Shown here: positions 8,511 to 17,700 of the stretch, piece after piece
Layout of the letters: each line of letters starts with the position of its first letter
How positions within the stretch are numbered: position 1 is the first letter of the stretch
Notes under the pieces: generated by a model
Told to the model about the DNA's origin: nothing
Databases searched by the model: none
Seen by the model: the letters and a program-made list of their open reading frames with translations, nothing else
Source of the DNA: JBMDXB01 sp048594975
GTDB lineage: Bacteria; Acidobacteriota; Vicinamibacteria; Vicinamibacterales; 2-12-FULL-66-21
NCBI GenBank assembly: GCA_048594975.1
Contig: JBMDXQ010000025.1
Location: 97,531-161,530, forward strand
Reading direction: 5' to 3'
Length of the DNA stretch: 64,000 nt
Program-made: the position numbers and the translations under genes

Positions 8511-9811
8511 TGGCGGATCTGCTCCGCATCTGCACGGCCGGAAGCGTCGACGACGGGAAGAGCACGCTGATCGGACGTCTGCTCTACGACACCCGCGCGG
8601 TGTACGACGATCACCTGCAGTCGGTCGAGCGCGCGTCGCGCGATCGCACGGCGGGCGCCATCGACTTCTCGCTGTTCACCGACGGCCTCCGGGCCGAGCG
8701 CGAGCAGGGGATCACGATCGACGTCGCCTACCGGCACTTCGCTACCGCGCGGCGCTCGTTCATCCTCGCCGACACGCCCGGCCACGAGCAATACACGCGC
8801 AACATGGCGACGGGCGCTTCGACCGCCGATGCCGCGATCCTGTTGGTGGACGCGCGGCACGGCGTGCGCGAGCAGACCCGGCGGCACGCCCGGATCGCGC
8901 GGCTGCTCGGCATCTCGACGTTCCTGCTGGCGGTCAACAAGATGGACCTCGTCGATTTCGACCGCCGCACCTTCGAGGAGATCGAGTCCGTCTTCGGCCG
9001 GCTGGTGCCCGACGCGGCTCGTCACGCAGTCCCGATGAGCGCGCTTCACGGCGACAATGTGAAGACCCGGAGCCCGCGCACGCCGTGGTTCGATGGGCCG
9101 AGCGTCCTGGAGTTCCTGGAGACCGTCGACCCGCGGCGCCAGGACGACTGCACACCGTTCCGGTTTCCCGTGCAGCTCGTGCTGCGGCCGCGCCACGACT
9201 TCCGCGGCTACGCCGGCCAGGTCGTGTCCGGAACCGTCCGTGTCGGCGATCCCGTGACCGTCTGGCCCGCCGGCCTGGCCACCAGAGTCGCCCGCATCGT
9301 CACCTGGGATGGCGATCTCGAGTCGGCCGTCGCGCCGATGTCCGTGACCCTCGTGCTCGAGGACGAGCTCGACATCAGCCGCGGCGACCTGCTGGGCGCC
9401 GGCGACACGGCGGTCGGCACCGGATTCACGGCGGACGTCGTGTGGATGGACGAGCGGCCGCTGGACCCGTCGCGCGTGTACGCGCTGAAGCAGACGACGC
9501 GCACCGTGACGGCGGAAGTGGACCGCCCGCTGGCGCTCAACCAGATCGGGCGCGTGCGGGTCCGGACCTCCCGGCCCGTCGTCTTCGACTCCTATGCGCG
9601 GAACCGCGCGACCGGAAGCTTCATCCTCATCGACCCGTCGACGAACTTCACCGCCGGCGCCGGCATGATCGTCGAGGCGGTACGCGGCGAGCGCCGCGAC
9701 CTCGACCGGCCGAACGCGGCCGAACGGCTCGCGCACGCGGCACGGCGCGCCGCCTCCGACGCCGATGCCGTCGCGGCCGTCCAGCGGGCGCTCGAGGAGA
9801 TCCTGATATGA
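8510..9811 (+). CDS. cysN: Sulfate adenylyltransferase subunit 1, GTPase (CysN)
   Basis: A 433-residue EF-Tu-like GTPase that drives APS synthesis by CysD. The G-motifs are in place: GSVDDGKST (residues 11-19), GITID near 67-71, DTPGH (88-92) and NKMD (143-146), followed by two beta-barrel domains. It has no C-terminal APS-kinase (CysC) fusion, which agrees with the APS-type reductase encoded next. The ATG at 8510 shares one base with the cysD stop; the longer frame that begins upstream is only read-through of the cysD region. Its stop overlaps the cysH start. Confidence 0.97.
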   Translation: MADLLRICTAGSVDDGKSTLIGRLLYDTRAVYDDHLQSVERASRDRTAGAIDFSLFTDGLRAEREQGITIDVAYRHFATARRSFILADTPGHEQYTRNMATGASTADAAILLVDARHGVREQTRRHARIARLLGISTFLLAVNKMDLVDFDRRTFEEIESVFGRLVPDAARHAVPMSALHGDNVKTRSPRTPWFDGPSVLEFLETVDPRRQDDCTPFRFPVQLVLRPRHDFRGYAGQVVSGTVRVGDPVTVWPAGLATRVARIVTWDGDLESAVAPMSVTLVLEDELDISRGDLLGAGDTAVGTGFTADVVWMDERPLDPSRVYALKQTTRTVTAEVDRPLALNQIGRVRVRTSRPVVFDSYARNRATGSFILIDPSTNFTAGAGMIVEAVRGERRDLDRPNAAERLAHAARRAASDADAVAAVQRALEEILI

Positions 9812-10461
9812 GCGACGCGCGCCGCATCATCACCGACACCCTCGCCACCGCCCGGCGGCCGTGCGTCACGTCGAGCTTCCAGGCGGACTGCGTGGTGCTG
9901 CTGCACCTGCTGCGCGAGATCGATCCGTCCATTCCCGTGCTGTTCCTCGACACGGTCCATCACTTCGCGGCGACCTACAGGTATCGCGACGACATCGCGC
10001 GCCGCTGGCAGCTCAATCTCGTGAACCTGCGCGCCGCGGAGCCGCGCCCCGGACTCTGGCAGACGAGCACGGAGAGCTGCTGCGGACGCCACAAGGTCGA
10101 GCCGCTCTTCTCGGCGCTCGAGCGCTACGACGTGTGGTTCGCGGCGCTCCGGCGCGAGCAGTCGCCGTCGCGCGCCGGCCTGGCGGAGGTGGAGCCCTTC
10201 ACGCTGCCCGGCGGAACGGTCCTGCGAAAGGTGAGCCCGCTGGCGGCATGGACGACGAAGGAGGTGTGGAGCTACGCGAAAACGCACGGTATTCCACTGC
10301 TGCCGCTCTATGATGCTGGGTACACCAGCATCGGCTGCGAGCCGTGCACCTCGCTGCCGCTCGACCCGTCGAACCCGCGGTCGGGCCGGTGGCAGGGACA
10401 GAAGCTGGAATGCGGGATCCACATCGGAGGGGCGCAGGGTGGAGGGGCAGGCACACGTTGA
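9808..10461 (+). CDS. cysH: Assimilatory APS reductase, [4Fe-4S] type (CysH)
   Basis: A 217-residue protein that reduces APS to sulfite and AMP using thioredoxin or a similar donor. The two Cys pairs that bind the [4Fe-4S] cluster in APS-using CysH proteins are present (C91-C92 and C177/C180), as is the catalytic ECGIH near the C-terminus (C202). PAPS-using enzymes lack the cluster cysteines, so APS is the expected substrate. This matches the absence of APS kinase in the operon. The ATG overlaps the cysN stop (ATGA). The gene overlaps the next one by 23 bp. No sulfite reductase is in the window. Confidence 0.95.
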   Translation: MSDARRIITDTLATARRPCVTSSFQADCVVLLHLLREIDPSIPVLFLDTVHHFAATYRYRDDIARRWQLNLVNLRAAEPRPGLWQTSTESCCGRHKVEPLFSALERYDVWFAALRREQSPSRAGLAEVEPFTLPGGTVLRKVSPLAAWTTKEVWSYAKTHGIPLLPLYDAGYTSIGCEPCTSLPLDPSNPRSGRWQGQKLECGIHIGGAQGGGAGTR

Positions 10462-11683
10462 GACGCTCGAGGCCGAAGGTCACCTGATCGACTCCGGCGA
10501 TCTGCAGGCCATCCTCACCACCGTCGTCGAGCACGGCGCCACCTACGAGATCGTCCGGTTCGAGATGGGGCGGCGCAACGATGAGCCGTCGCACCTCGAG
10601 GTGCGCGTGACGGCGGACACGGGCGAGTCCCTGAAACACCTGCTCGACAAGCTGTCGACGTTCGGCTGCTACGTGCACCGTCCGGCCGACGCCCTGGTCC
10701 GTGCCGCGGAGCAGGACGGCGCCGCGCCCGAGGACTTCTACTCGACGACCAACCATCGCACCGACGTGCGGCTGAACGGCCGTTGGGTCACGGTGGAGCG
10801 GCAGCGGATGGACTCCGCCATCCTGGTCCAGGACGGCCGCGCAGTCTGCCGCACGCTGCGCGACATCCGCGCCGGCGACCGCATCGTCTGCGGCATGGTC
10901 GGCACCCGCGTGATGCCGGACGTGCAGTCGCGCGAACGGCCGACCTTCGGATTCATGAGCAACGAGGTGTCGTCGGAGCGTCGCGTCGAGACGGCGGTGG
11001 CGCGCGTCGCCGGCATGATGCGCGCCGCGCGCACCGGCGGCGGCAGGATCGCCTTCGTCGCCGGCCCGGTCGTCGTGCACACCGGTGGGGCGGGCTATCT
11101 GTGCGAGCTGATCCGGCTCGGCTTCGTCGACCTGCTGCTCTCCGGCAACGCGCTCGCGGTGCACGACATCGAGGTCGCGCTCGCCGGCACGTCGCTCGGC
11201 ATCGATCTGAGCAGCGGCCAGCCGGTCGAGCACGGCCACCGCAACCACCTGCGCGCGATCAACGCCATCCGCCGCGCCGGCGGCATCGCCAGAGCGGTCG
11301 AGTCCGGCCTGTTGCGCTCGGGCATCATGCACGCCTGCCACGTGCACGGCGTGCGCTACATCCTCGCTGGATCGATCCGCGACGACGGCCCGCTGCCCGA
11401 GACCATGATGGACCTGGTGGCGGCGCAGGACGCCTACGCGGCGGCGCTCGAAGCCGTGGAGATCGTCGTGATGCTGTCGTCGATGCTGCACAGCATCGGC
11501 GTGGGCAACATGCTGCCGTCGTGGGTGAAGGTGGTGTGCGTGGACATCAACCCGGCCGTGGTGACCAAGCTCGCGGACCGCGGATCGACGCAGACGGTGG
11601 GCATCGTGACCGACGTCGGGCTGTTTCTGCACCAGCTGGTGGCGACGCTCCGTGACGAGGCCGCGGGCAGCGCCACGTGGTAG
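10439..11683 (+). CDS. TIGR00300-family protein (archaeal-type ornithine cyclodeaminase / LOR-SDH domain)
   Basis: A 414-residue protein. It opens with ETLEAEGHLIDSGDLQAILT, the signature of the conserved 'LOR/SDH bifunctional enzyme' domain, and continues into a Rossmann-like region with GPVVVHTGG, GNALAVHDIE and SLGIDLSSG. Members from archaea and cyanobacteria have been shown to convert ornithine to proline and ammonia with NAD. The GTG at 10439 is chosen because GGAGG lies eight bases upstream and homology begins there; in-frame starts further up lie inside cysH. The gene is fused into the cys operon by a 23-bp overlap, an unexpected setting for proline synthesis. The family call is secure; the biochemical role here is uncertain. 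Confidence 0.8.
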   Translation: MEGQAHVETLEAEGHLIDSGDLQAILTTVVEHGATYEIVRFEMGRRNDEPSHLEVRVTADTGESLKHLLDKLSTFGCYVHRPADALVRAAEQDGAAPEDFYSTTNHRTDVRLNGRWVTVERQRMDSAILVQDGRAVCRTLRDIRAGDRIVCGMVGTRVMPDVQSRERPTFGFMSNEVSSERRVETAVARVAGMMRAARTGGGRIAFVAGPVVVHTGGAGYLCELIRLGFVDLLLSGNALAVHDIEVALAGTSLGIDLSSGQPVEHGHRNHLRAINAIRRAGGIARAVESGLLRSGIMHACHVHGVRYILAGSIRDDGPLPETMMDLVAAQDAYAAALEAVEIVVMLSSMLHSIGVGNMLPSWVKVVCVDINPAVVTKLADRGSTQTVGIVTDVGLFLHQLVATLRDEAAGSATW

Positions 11684-11770
11684 CAGACGCGGAATGCTTC
11701 CGGCGGATTGCCGTTGCACGAGCTGGGCGCGACTGCGGACAATCGTGGGCGGCTGACGATCCACCCCCGA

Positions 11771-12679
11771 TCAGGTTTTGATGGCGTTCTCCGCGGCGCT
11801 GACGTCGGTCGCGTCGTCGTCAGCCAGCACCGACCAGAAGAACCCGCCCGCGTAGCCCGCCTCGCGCGCCGTGTCGAGGATCTGCCGCACGCCCAGCGGC
11901 GAGACGCGGCTCGGGAACTCGCCGAGCAGCACCGGCCGATCCAGGGCCAGGTCGCTGACCGGCCGTGACAGCGGCGCGCGGCGCTCCAGGTGCTCGTACC
12001 AGTGGGCCTGGTAGAAGTCGAGGCCGAGGTCCCGCCACGCGTCGAGCCAGCTGGAGGCGGCCGACCCGACGGTGACCGCGTGGCGCGTGTAGCGGTGGAC
12101 GAAGCCGGCCGTGTCGCGTACCAGCGCGCGCATCGCGTCGAGCGGGACACACGCGCGGCGGCGGCGCGCGCCCAGCCCGCACGTCGACCACTCTGGCTCG
12201 TTGATGACGTCCCACGCGAAGATCTGCGGCCTGCCGCCGTACCTCTGCAGGATGGGGGCGACCACCCGTTCGAGCAGCGCCGCGCGCTTGAGCTCGTCGC
12301 GCAGCACGTCGTCGCGGCCGCCGAGCGGGACGCCCGCGACCTGGCGGCGCGGCGCGCACCAGAGGAAATCGAGCAGCACGAACATGATCTCGATCCCGCG
12401 GTCTCCGGCGGCGACCAGCGTCGCGTCCACGTCGCGGTCGAAGGAATCGTCGAGGCCCAGCGGCGTGCCGTCTGCGTCGAAGCGGATGCCCGCCCGACCG
12501 TCGCAGAGCATGAACCAGCGGATCCGGCGTACGCCGGCAGCGCCCGCCCGGTCCAGCGCCTGCGCCAGCTCGCCGGGACGCGTGTGCACGCCGCCCGCAG
12601 ACTGCCACGCGTTGGCGCCGAAGTCGCCGCCGTACGAGATCCACGGCAGGTTCGCGCCGACAGTGAAATCGTTCAACAA
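11771..12679 (-). CDS. Clan GH-A (GH5-like) glycoside hydrolase
   Basis: A 302-residue TIM-barrel enzyme. The acid/base glutamate sits in FAWDVINEPEW and the probable nucleophile in RPVLLGEFPSR near the C-terminus, the two conserved positions of clan GH-A. Another hallmark is the RWFMLCDG strand near residue 55. Similar small acidobacterial proteins are annotated as cellulase or beta-mannanase-like. No signal peptide is seen. The first available start is TTG at 12679, close to a TATAGC-like -10 on the same strand, so the true start is uncertain. The polysaccharide substrate cannot be told. Confidence 0.75.
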   Translation of the reverse strand: MLNDFTVGANLPWISYGGDFGANAWQSAGGVHTRPGELAQALDRAGAAGVRRIRWFMLCDGRAGIRFDADGTPLGLDDSFDRDVDATLVAAGDRGIEIMFVLLDFLWCAPRRQVAGVPLGGRDDVLRDELKRAALLERVVAPILQRYGGRPQIFAWDVINEPEWSTCGLGARRRRACVPLDAMRALVRDTAGFVHRYTRHAVTVGSAASSWLDAWRDLGLDFYQAHWYEHLERRAPLSRPVSDLALDRPVLLGEFPSRVSPLGVRQILDTAREAGYAGGFFWSVLADDDATDVSAAENAIKT

Positions 12680-12720
12680 GAAGGCTATACCATATCCCGG
12701 AGCGCGGTCGCGGCTCGACC

Positions 12721-12755
12721 TTACGCGCTCCGTAACCGCTTACTGCGGCGGTAAG
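12721..12755. promoter_or_regulatory. Dyad-rich segment in divergent promoter region
   Basis: Between the GH5-like and CHRD genes lie two adjacent inverted repeats: TTACG-N5-CGTAA (12721-12735) and CTTAC-N7-GTAAG (12739-12755). Four TTAC/GTAA half-sites in 35 bases suggest an operator for a dimeric regulator, but no regulator can be named. Confidence 0.3.
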
Positions 12756-12939
12756 GACTGCGTTCGCCGCGAACGAATCCGCGGTCGCCTGCAAGGACGC
12801 CGGGACGCGGGTACCGGCATGGAGCTTGCCTGACCGGGCCCATGCACACGAGTGCGGTTCTGCGGGTCGGACACGTGTCTACGACGCTGGTGCGCGGATC
12901 GCATCGACCCTGCGCGCAACGGGAAGGGGAGGACTGGTG

Positions 12940-13470
12940 ATGAAGCGAATGGGACTGCTGATTTGCGCCGTGGCGATCCTGAGCGCGGGCTGCGACGACG
13001 ACAGCCCGACTTCGCCATCGAATGCGAACCAGGCGGTGTTCACGGCGGCGCTGAGCGCCGCCAACGAGGTGCCGCCGATTTCGAACGCCGAATCCAGCGC
13101 GCGCGGCAACGCGCAGATTACCTTCGATCTGACGCGCGACGGCGCGGGAGCGATCACGGCGGCGACCGTCACCTGGACGTTCAACCTGTCCGACTTTCCC
13201 GCCAACAGTTCGATCATCGCGGGTCACATTCACGTCGGCGGCGCCGGAGTGGCCGGCGGCGTGCAAATCAATACCGGCATCACGGCGGCAGGCGCAATCG
13301 GGCTGCCCGACGGTCGGCTGAACACGCACATCATCACCTCGACCGCCACCCCCGCCGAGCTCGGCCGCATCCAGGCCGTCCTCGACAACCCGGCCGGCTA
13401 CTACTTCAACCTCCACTCGCCGCCCAATCCCGGCGGCGTGGTGCGCGGCCAGTTGACCCGCATCCAGTAG
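12940..13470 (+). CDS. CHRD-domain lipoprotein
   Basis: A 176-residue protein. An N-terminal signal ending in the lipobox LSAGC is followed by a short acidic and Ser/Pro linker (DDDSPTSPS) and one CHRD domain covering most of the rest (from FTAALSAANEVPP to the end, with the typical GHIHVGG and NLHSPPNPGGVVRGQL). CHRD domains occur in chordin and in many secreted bacterial proteins of unknown function. The ATG at 12940 has GGGGAGGA seven bases upstream; starts further up lack a signal peptide. It is probably anchored to a membrane facing the periplasm or exterior. Confidence 0.85.
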   Translation: MKRMGLLICAVAILSAGCDDDSPTSPSNANQAVFTAALSAANEVPPISNAESSARGNAQITFDLTRDGAGAITAATVTWTFNLSDFPANSSIIAGHIHVGGAGVAGGVQINTGITAAGAIGLPDGRLNTHIITSTATPAELGRIQAVLDNPAGYYFNLHSPPNPGGVVRGQLTRIQ

Positions 13471-13480
13471 GTTAGTCTCC

Positions 13481-13507
13481 CGGGCGCCGGATCCGGTCCG
13501 GCGCCCG
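13481..13507. terminator. Bidirectional hairpin between convergent genes
   Basis: A perfect 11-bp stem (CGGGCGCCGGA, 13481-13491, with TCCGGCGCCCG, 13497-13507) and a 5-base loop lie 10 bases after the CHRD stop and about 60 bases from the pncB stop. There is no T-tract, as is common in high-GC genomes. Position between two convergent genes supports terminator function. Confidence 0.65.
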
Positions 13508-13569
13508 GCGCCTCGCAATGGACGCGCTCAACCAGCGCTTCCGGCGGACGCGTGAAAGGCGGGGACCGC

Positions 13570-14928
13570 TCAGCCGCCCCGCTGCGTGCTGACGGCCGTG
13601 CGCACGCGTTCGTGGTAACGCTCGAGCGCATCGCTCACCCGCACCGGGTACGGCGGATCGGCGGGCTCGAGGGCGGACACGTGCGCCGGCAGTCTCCCGA
13701 TCTCCTGTGCGGCGCGGCGGCGGATCGCCTGCAGGTCTTCCCCCGCCTCGGCCACGCGCCGGCCGCCCCGCATCGCCAGGCGCAGCAGCGGCCGCCCGTC
13801 GAGCGGCTCGCCGGCGCCGGCGATCACGTCGGCCACCGCCGCGTTGCCCCGCTCCTCCCGCAACACCTGCTTGCGCCCCGGCAGAACCGGCTTCTCCCGC
13901 GACAGCTTGGTTCGCCCCTCGCCGGCGTACTCGGCCAGCTTGTAGACGATGTCGAGCGACGGCGCGTCCTCGGACACGGCCATGCCGGTGCCGACGCCGA
14001 AGCCGTCGATCGGCGCGCCGGCAGCGACGAGCGCCGCAATCGCGTGCTCGTCCAGGCCGCTGCTCGCCACGATCTCGACGGCGTGCAGGCCGGCGTAGTC
14101 GAGCAGCCGGCGCGTCTCGCGCGCCAGCGCCGCAAGGTCCCCCGAATCGAGGCGCAGCGCGCTCACCGCGAATTCCTCCGGCGCGCTCTTCACCAGCTCG
14201 ATCACGCGGCGCACGCCTTCGAGCGTGTCGTAGGTATCCACCAGGAGCACAGTGCCGGGAAACATCCGCGCGAAGGCGCCGAAGGCGGCCCGTTCGTCGC
14301 CGTGCGCCTGGACGTAGCTGTGCGCCATCGTGCCCGCTACGGGAATCCCGTGCAGCTTTCCCGCCAGCACGTTCGACGTCGCCTCGACACCGGCGATATA
14401 GAACGCGCGCGCCGCGGCCACCGCCGCCTCGATCCCATGGCTCCGCCGCGCGCCGAAGTCGAGGATCGGCCGCCCCCGCGCCGCCGCCACCACGCGGGCG
14501 GCTTTCGACGCCATGGTCGTCTGCAGGTGGACCTGGTTCATGAGCAGGGTTTCAACGAGCTGCCCCTCGGCGAGTGGCGCCACGACTTCCGCGATCGGCT
14601 CGTTGGCGAATACGGGTGTCCCCTCGGGCAGTGCGTAGATGTCGCCGCTGAAGCGGAACCCGCGCAGCCAGGCGAGGAAATCACTCGAGAAGCGATTGAG
14701 CGAGCGAAGGTAGTCGAGGTCGCCGTCGGTGAAACGAAGCCGTTCGACCTGGGCCAGGACCGGTTCCACGCCGCAGGCGAGCAGGAAGTTCCTCTGTGCG
14801 GGCAGGCGGCGGACGAAAAGCGTGAACACTGCCAGGTCCGAGAGCCCCTCGGCGACGTACGCCTGCGCCATCGTGAGCTCGTACAGGTCCGTGAAGAGCG
14901 CCAGCTCGTCGAATCGGATGTCGGCCAT
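13570..14928 (-). CDS. pncB: Nicotinate phosphoribosyltransferase
   Basis: A 452-residue enzyme of NAD salvage that converts nicotinate and PRPP to nicotinate mononucleotide. Typical segments are FTDLYELTMAQAY at the N-terminus, the GTMAHSYVQAH loop around the regulatory histidine, the LRLDSGDL strand and the GFGVGTGM phosphate-binding loop. The ATG at 14928 shares one base with the TGA of the preceding pncA (TGATG), indicating translational coupling; the GTG one codon upstream is less likely. Together with pncA it forms a two-step nicotinamide to nicotinate mononucleotide pathway. Confidence 0.95.
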   Translation of the reverse strand: MADIRFDELALFTDLYELTMAQAYVAEGLSDLAVFTLFVRRLPAQRNFLLACGVEPVLAQVERLRFTDGDLDYLRSLNRFSSDFLAWLRGFRFSGDIYALPEGTPVFANEPIAEVVAPLAEGQLVETLLMNQVHLQTTMASKAARVVAAARGRPILDFGARRSHGIEAAVAAARAFYIAGVEATSNVLAGKLHGIPVAGTMAHSYVQAHGDERAAFGAFARMFPGTVLLVDTYDTLEGVRRVIELVKSAPEEFAVSALRLDSGDLAALARETRRLLDYAGLHAVEIVASSGLDEHAIAALVAAGAPIDGFGVGTGMAVSEDAPSLDIVYKLAEYAGEGRTKLSREKPVLPGRKQVLREERGNAAVADVIAGAGEPLDGRPLLRLAMRGGRRVAEAGEDLQAIRRRAAQEIGRLPAHVSALEPADPPYPVRVSDALERYHERVRTAVSTQRGG

Positions 14929-15512
14929 CACGGCACATCATCGGTGGCTTCGAACCCGGCGCCTGCCCGCCGCATCTCTTCGATGGCGCGCTCGCCGCCG
15001 TCACGCGTCACCGGCCGCGTTCCGTCGGCGATGAGGATGGTGTCGAAGCCTTCACGGCGGGCGTCGAGGACGGTCGCGCGCACGCATACGTCCTGCGCCA
15101 GGCCGCCGACCCAGACGCGCCGAACGCCCCGCTTCTTCAGATCGGCCGCGAGCCCGGTCCCGTCGAACACGGAATATTGATCGCGATCGAACCTGACGCC
15201 CTTTGTGACGACGATCGCCGACTCGGGTAGCTGCAGGCCAGGATGGAACCGCGCCCCGGGTGAGTCTTGCAGGCAGTGCGCCGGCCACGAGCCACCCGCC
15301 TCAGCGAAGCTGAGGTGCCCGCGCGGATGCCAGTCCCGCGACGCGTAGACGGGTACGCCAGCCGCGTCGGCGGCGTCAATCCAGCGGTTCAGCACCGGGA
15401 CGACGTCATCGCCGCGGTCGATGGGAAGCGCGCCGCCGGGGCAGAAGTCGATCTGCACGTCGACGACAATGAGCGCGTCGCCGGGCCGAATGTCGCGTTG
15501 CGGCTGTGCCAT
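14928..15512 (-). CDS. pncA: Nicotinamidase
   Basis: A 194-residue isochorismatase-fold amidase that hydrolyses nicotinamide to nicotinate and ammonia. The catalytic triad is visible: D18 (VVDVQIDF), K104 (VVTKGV) and C143 (LAQDVCVRATVLDA). The metal-binding residues D60, H62 and H66 lie in SRDWHPRGH. It is cotranscribed with pncB, whose start overlaps its stop. The ATG at 15512 has only a weak ribosome-binding site. Confidence 0.95.
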   Translation of the reverse strand: MAQPQRDIRPGDALIVVDVQIDFCPGGALPIDRGDDVVPVLNRWIDAADAAGVPVYASRDWHPRGHLSFAEAGGSWPAHCLQDSPGARFHPGLQLPESAIVVTKGVRFDRDQYSVFDGTGLAADLKKRGVRRVWVGGLAQDVCVRATVLDARREGFDTILIADGTRPVTRDGGERAIEEMRRAGAGFEATDDVP

Positions 15513-15566
15513 GGTCGTGACCGTACCCGACGGTGAGCGCGCACGCGGTACTCACCGCCGGGATAC

Positions 15567-15592
15567 GCAGCGGCGCCGGCCGGCGTCGCTGC
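15567..15592. terminator. Hairpin between GH15 gene and pncA
   Basis: GCAGCGGCGCCGG and CCGGCGTCGCTGC form a near-perfect inverted repeat (one G-T position) in the 213-bp gap between the GH15 stop and the pncA start, both on the minus strand. It may end GH15 transcription or attenuate read-through into pncA-pncB. Confidence 0.4.
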
Positions 15593-15725
15593 CCGGACGA
15601 GGAGGATAACGGCTCGCCCGTTCGAAAACCAGCGGGGGGCCGAGCCCCATGCGCGTGCGGCGCGTCTGAGTGGCCCCGAGTGACCACACCGGCCGGTGCG
15701 CCACTGGACCACACTTCCGCCCGAG

Positions 15726-17513
15726 TCACTCCCGGCGCTTTTCGGCCGGGCCGTGCCGCCGGGCGAGGTTGCGCGCGGTGTTGATCAGCATCACGTGCGA
15801 GAAAGCCTGGGGGAAGTTGCCCACCTGCCGGCGGGCCGCCGGATCGAACTCCTCGGCGAGCAATCCCAAGTCGTTGCACAACCCGAGCAGCCGATCGAAG
15901 AGGCGCGTCGCCTCTTCGTACCGTCCGAGGAGCGTGTAGTTGTCTGCCAGCCAGAACGTGCAGGCGAGAAACGCGCCCTCGCCTCCAGGCAGGCCGTCGA
16001 TATGTTCCCCGGGGCGATACCGAAGGACGAAACCGTCCCATATCAGCTCGCGCTCGATCGCCGCGACCGTGCCGGCGATGCGCGGGTCGCCCGGTGAGAG
16101 GAAGCCGACGAGGGGGAGCATGAGCAGGCTCGCGTCCAGCTCCTCGGAGCCGTAGTACTGCGTGAACGTGTTGCGTACCGCGTCGAACCCGAGGCGGCAC
16201 ACCTCAGCGTGGATCTCGTCGCGTACCGCGCGCCATCGTTCCACCGGCCCCTCGTATCCGTGGCGTTCGACGCCCTTGATCGCGCGGTCGAACGCCACCC
16301 ACGCCATCACCTTCGAGTGCGTGAAGTGCCGCCGGGGACCGCGCACCTCCCAGATGCCTTCGTCCGGCTGCCGCCACGCCCGTTCCAGGTGGTGCATGAG
16401 CGCCTTCTGCAGCGCCCAGACCTCGGCGTCGGGCTCCAGGCCTTCCCGCCGCGCGAGGTGCAGCGCGTCCATGACCTCGCCGTACACGTCAAGCTGCAGC
16501 TGGTGCGCGGCACGGTTCCCGACGCGGACCGGCCGCGACCCCTCGTAGCCGGGCAGCCACGAGAGCTCCAGTTCCGGCAGCCGTCGCTCGCCCCGCATGC
16601 CGTACATGATGTGCAGCGCCGACGGGTCGCCGGCGACGGCGCGCAGCAGCCAGTTGCGCCACGCCGCCGCTTCTTCCGTGTAGCCGCCGATCATGAGCGC
16701 GTAGAGCGTGAACGTCGCGTCGCGCAGCCAGCAGTGGCGGTAGTCCCAGTTGCGCACCCCGCCGATCTCCTCGGGCAGCGAGGTCGTCGGCGCCGCGACG
16801 ATGCCCCCGGTCGGCGCGAACGTGAGCGCTTTCAGGGTGATCAGCGAGCGCAGCACCGGCTCCCGCCAGGGACCCTCGTAGCTGCAGCGCGACGCCCAGT
16901 CCTTCCACCATGCCGTCGTGTCGTCGAGCGCGGCGATCGGATCCAGCTGCGGCGGCGCGCTCTGGTGCGAGGGGTGCCACATGATCGCGAACGGCACCCG
17001 CTCGCCGGCCCGCACCGTGAACTCCGCGCGCGTCGTCAGGTCCTTCCCGTAGGTGTCAACGGCCGTGTAGATCGACAACGCATCCGGACCGCCGATTGCG
17101 CGCAGGTGCCCATCCAGTCTCCGCATCCAGGGGACGACCGCGCCGTAGTCGAACCTGACGATCAACTCCATCTGCATCGGGACGTCGCCGCTGAGGCCCT
17201 CGACGATACGGACCATGTCGGGCTCGGCCTGGCGCAGGGGCATGAAGTCGACGAGGCGAACGGCGCCCGCCTCGGTTTCGAACGTCGTTTCGAGCACCAG
17301 CGTATTCGGGCGGTACTGCCGGCTGACCGCGGCCACGGGCGCGGACGGCGCGAGCAGCCAGCGCCCGTGACGAGGGTCGCCGAGCAGCGCAGCGAAACAG
17401 GCCCCGGAATCGAAGTGCGGAAGGCAGAGCCAGTCGATGGAGCCGTCCCGGCCGACCAGCGCGGCGGTCTGCGTGTCGCCGATCAGCCCGTAGTCCTCGA
17501 TTCGCAGCGGCAT
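15726..17513 (-). CDS. GH15-family glucoamylase/trehalase-like enzyme
   Basis: A 595-residue cytoplasmic-type protein. An N-terminal trehalase-like beta-sandwich (MPLRIEDYGLIGDTQTAALV through SIDWLCLPHFDSGACFAALL) is followed by a GH15 (alpha/alpha)6 barrel. Barrel landmarks are NWDYRHCWLRDATF, the DEGIWEVRG loop holding the probable general acid, and EGAFLACTFWLADNY holding the probable base. Such proteins hydrolyse alpha-glucans or trehalose. The ATG at 17513 is preferred over the one 39 codons upstream because GGAGG lies six bases before it and homology begins there. No signal peptide is present. Confidence 0.88.
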   Translation of the reverse strand: MPLRIEDYGLIGDTQTAALVGRDGSIDWLCLPHFDSGACFAALLGDPRHGRWLLAPSAPVAAVSRQYRPNTLVLETTFETEAGAVRLVDFMPLRQAEPDMVRIVEGLSGDVPMQMELIVRFDYGAVVPWMRRLDGHLRAIGGPDALSIYTAVDTYGKDLTTRAEFTVRAGERVPFAIMWHPSHQSAPPQLDPIAALDDTTAWWKDWASRCSYEGPWREPVLRSLITLKALTFAPTGGIVAAPTTSLPEEIGGVRNWDYRHCWLRDATFTLYALMIGGYTEEAAAWRNWLLRAVAGDPSALHIMYGMRGERRLPELELSWLPGYEGSRPVRVGNRAAHQLQLDVYGEVMDALHLARREGLEPDAEVWALQKALMHHLERAWRQPDEGIWEVRGPRRHFTHSKVMAWVAFDRAIKGVERHGYEGPVERWRAVRDEIHAEVCRLGFDAVRNTFTQYYGSEELDASLLMLPLVGFLSPGDPRIAGTVAAIERELIWDGFVLRYRPGEHIDGLPGGEGAFLACTFWLADNYTLLGRYEEATRLFDRLLGLCNDLGLLAEEFDPAARRQVGNFPQAFSHVMLINTARNLARRHGPAEKRRE

Positions 17514-17700
17514 GGATCCTCCGTCGCATCCGAGGGTACTCGTACCTGGTGCGTGTCGGCAGTCCGGAAGAGACGCCCGACTGACATCGGTGGCAAAGAT
17601 CCCGCGCCATGGTTCAGACGGCTTCGGCATACCCCGTGCATGCCGCGACGATGACCGCGCTTTCGCGAAACACGTTCATGCGCCAGGCTTACATCAGGCG

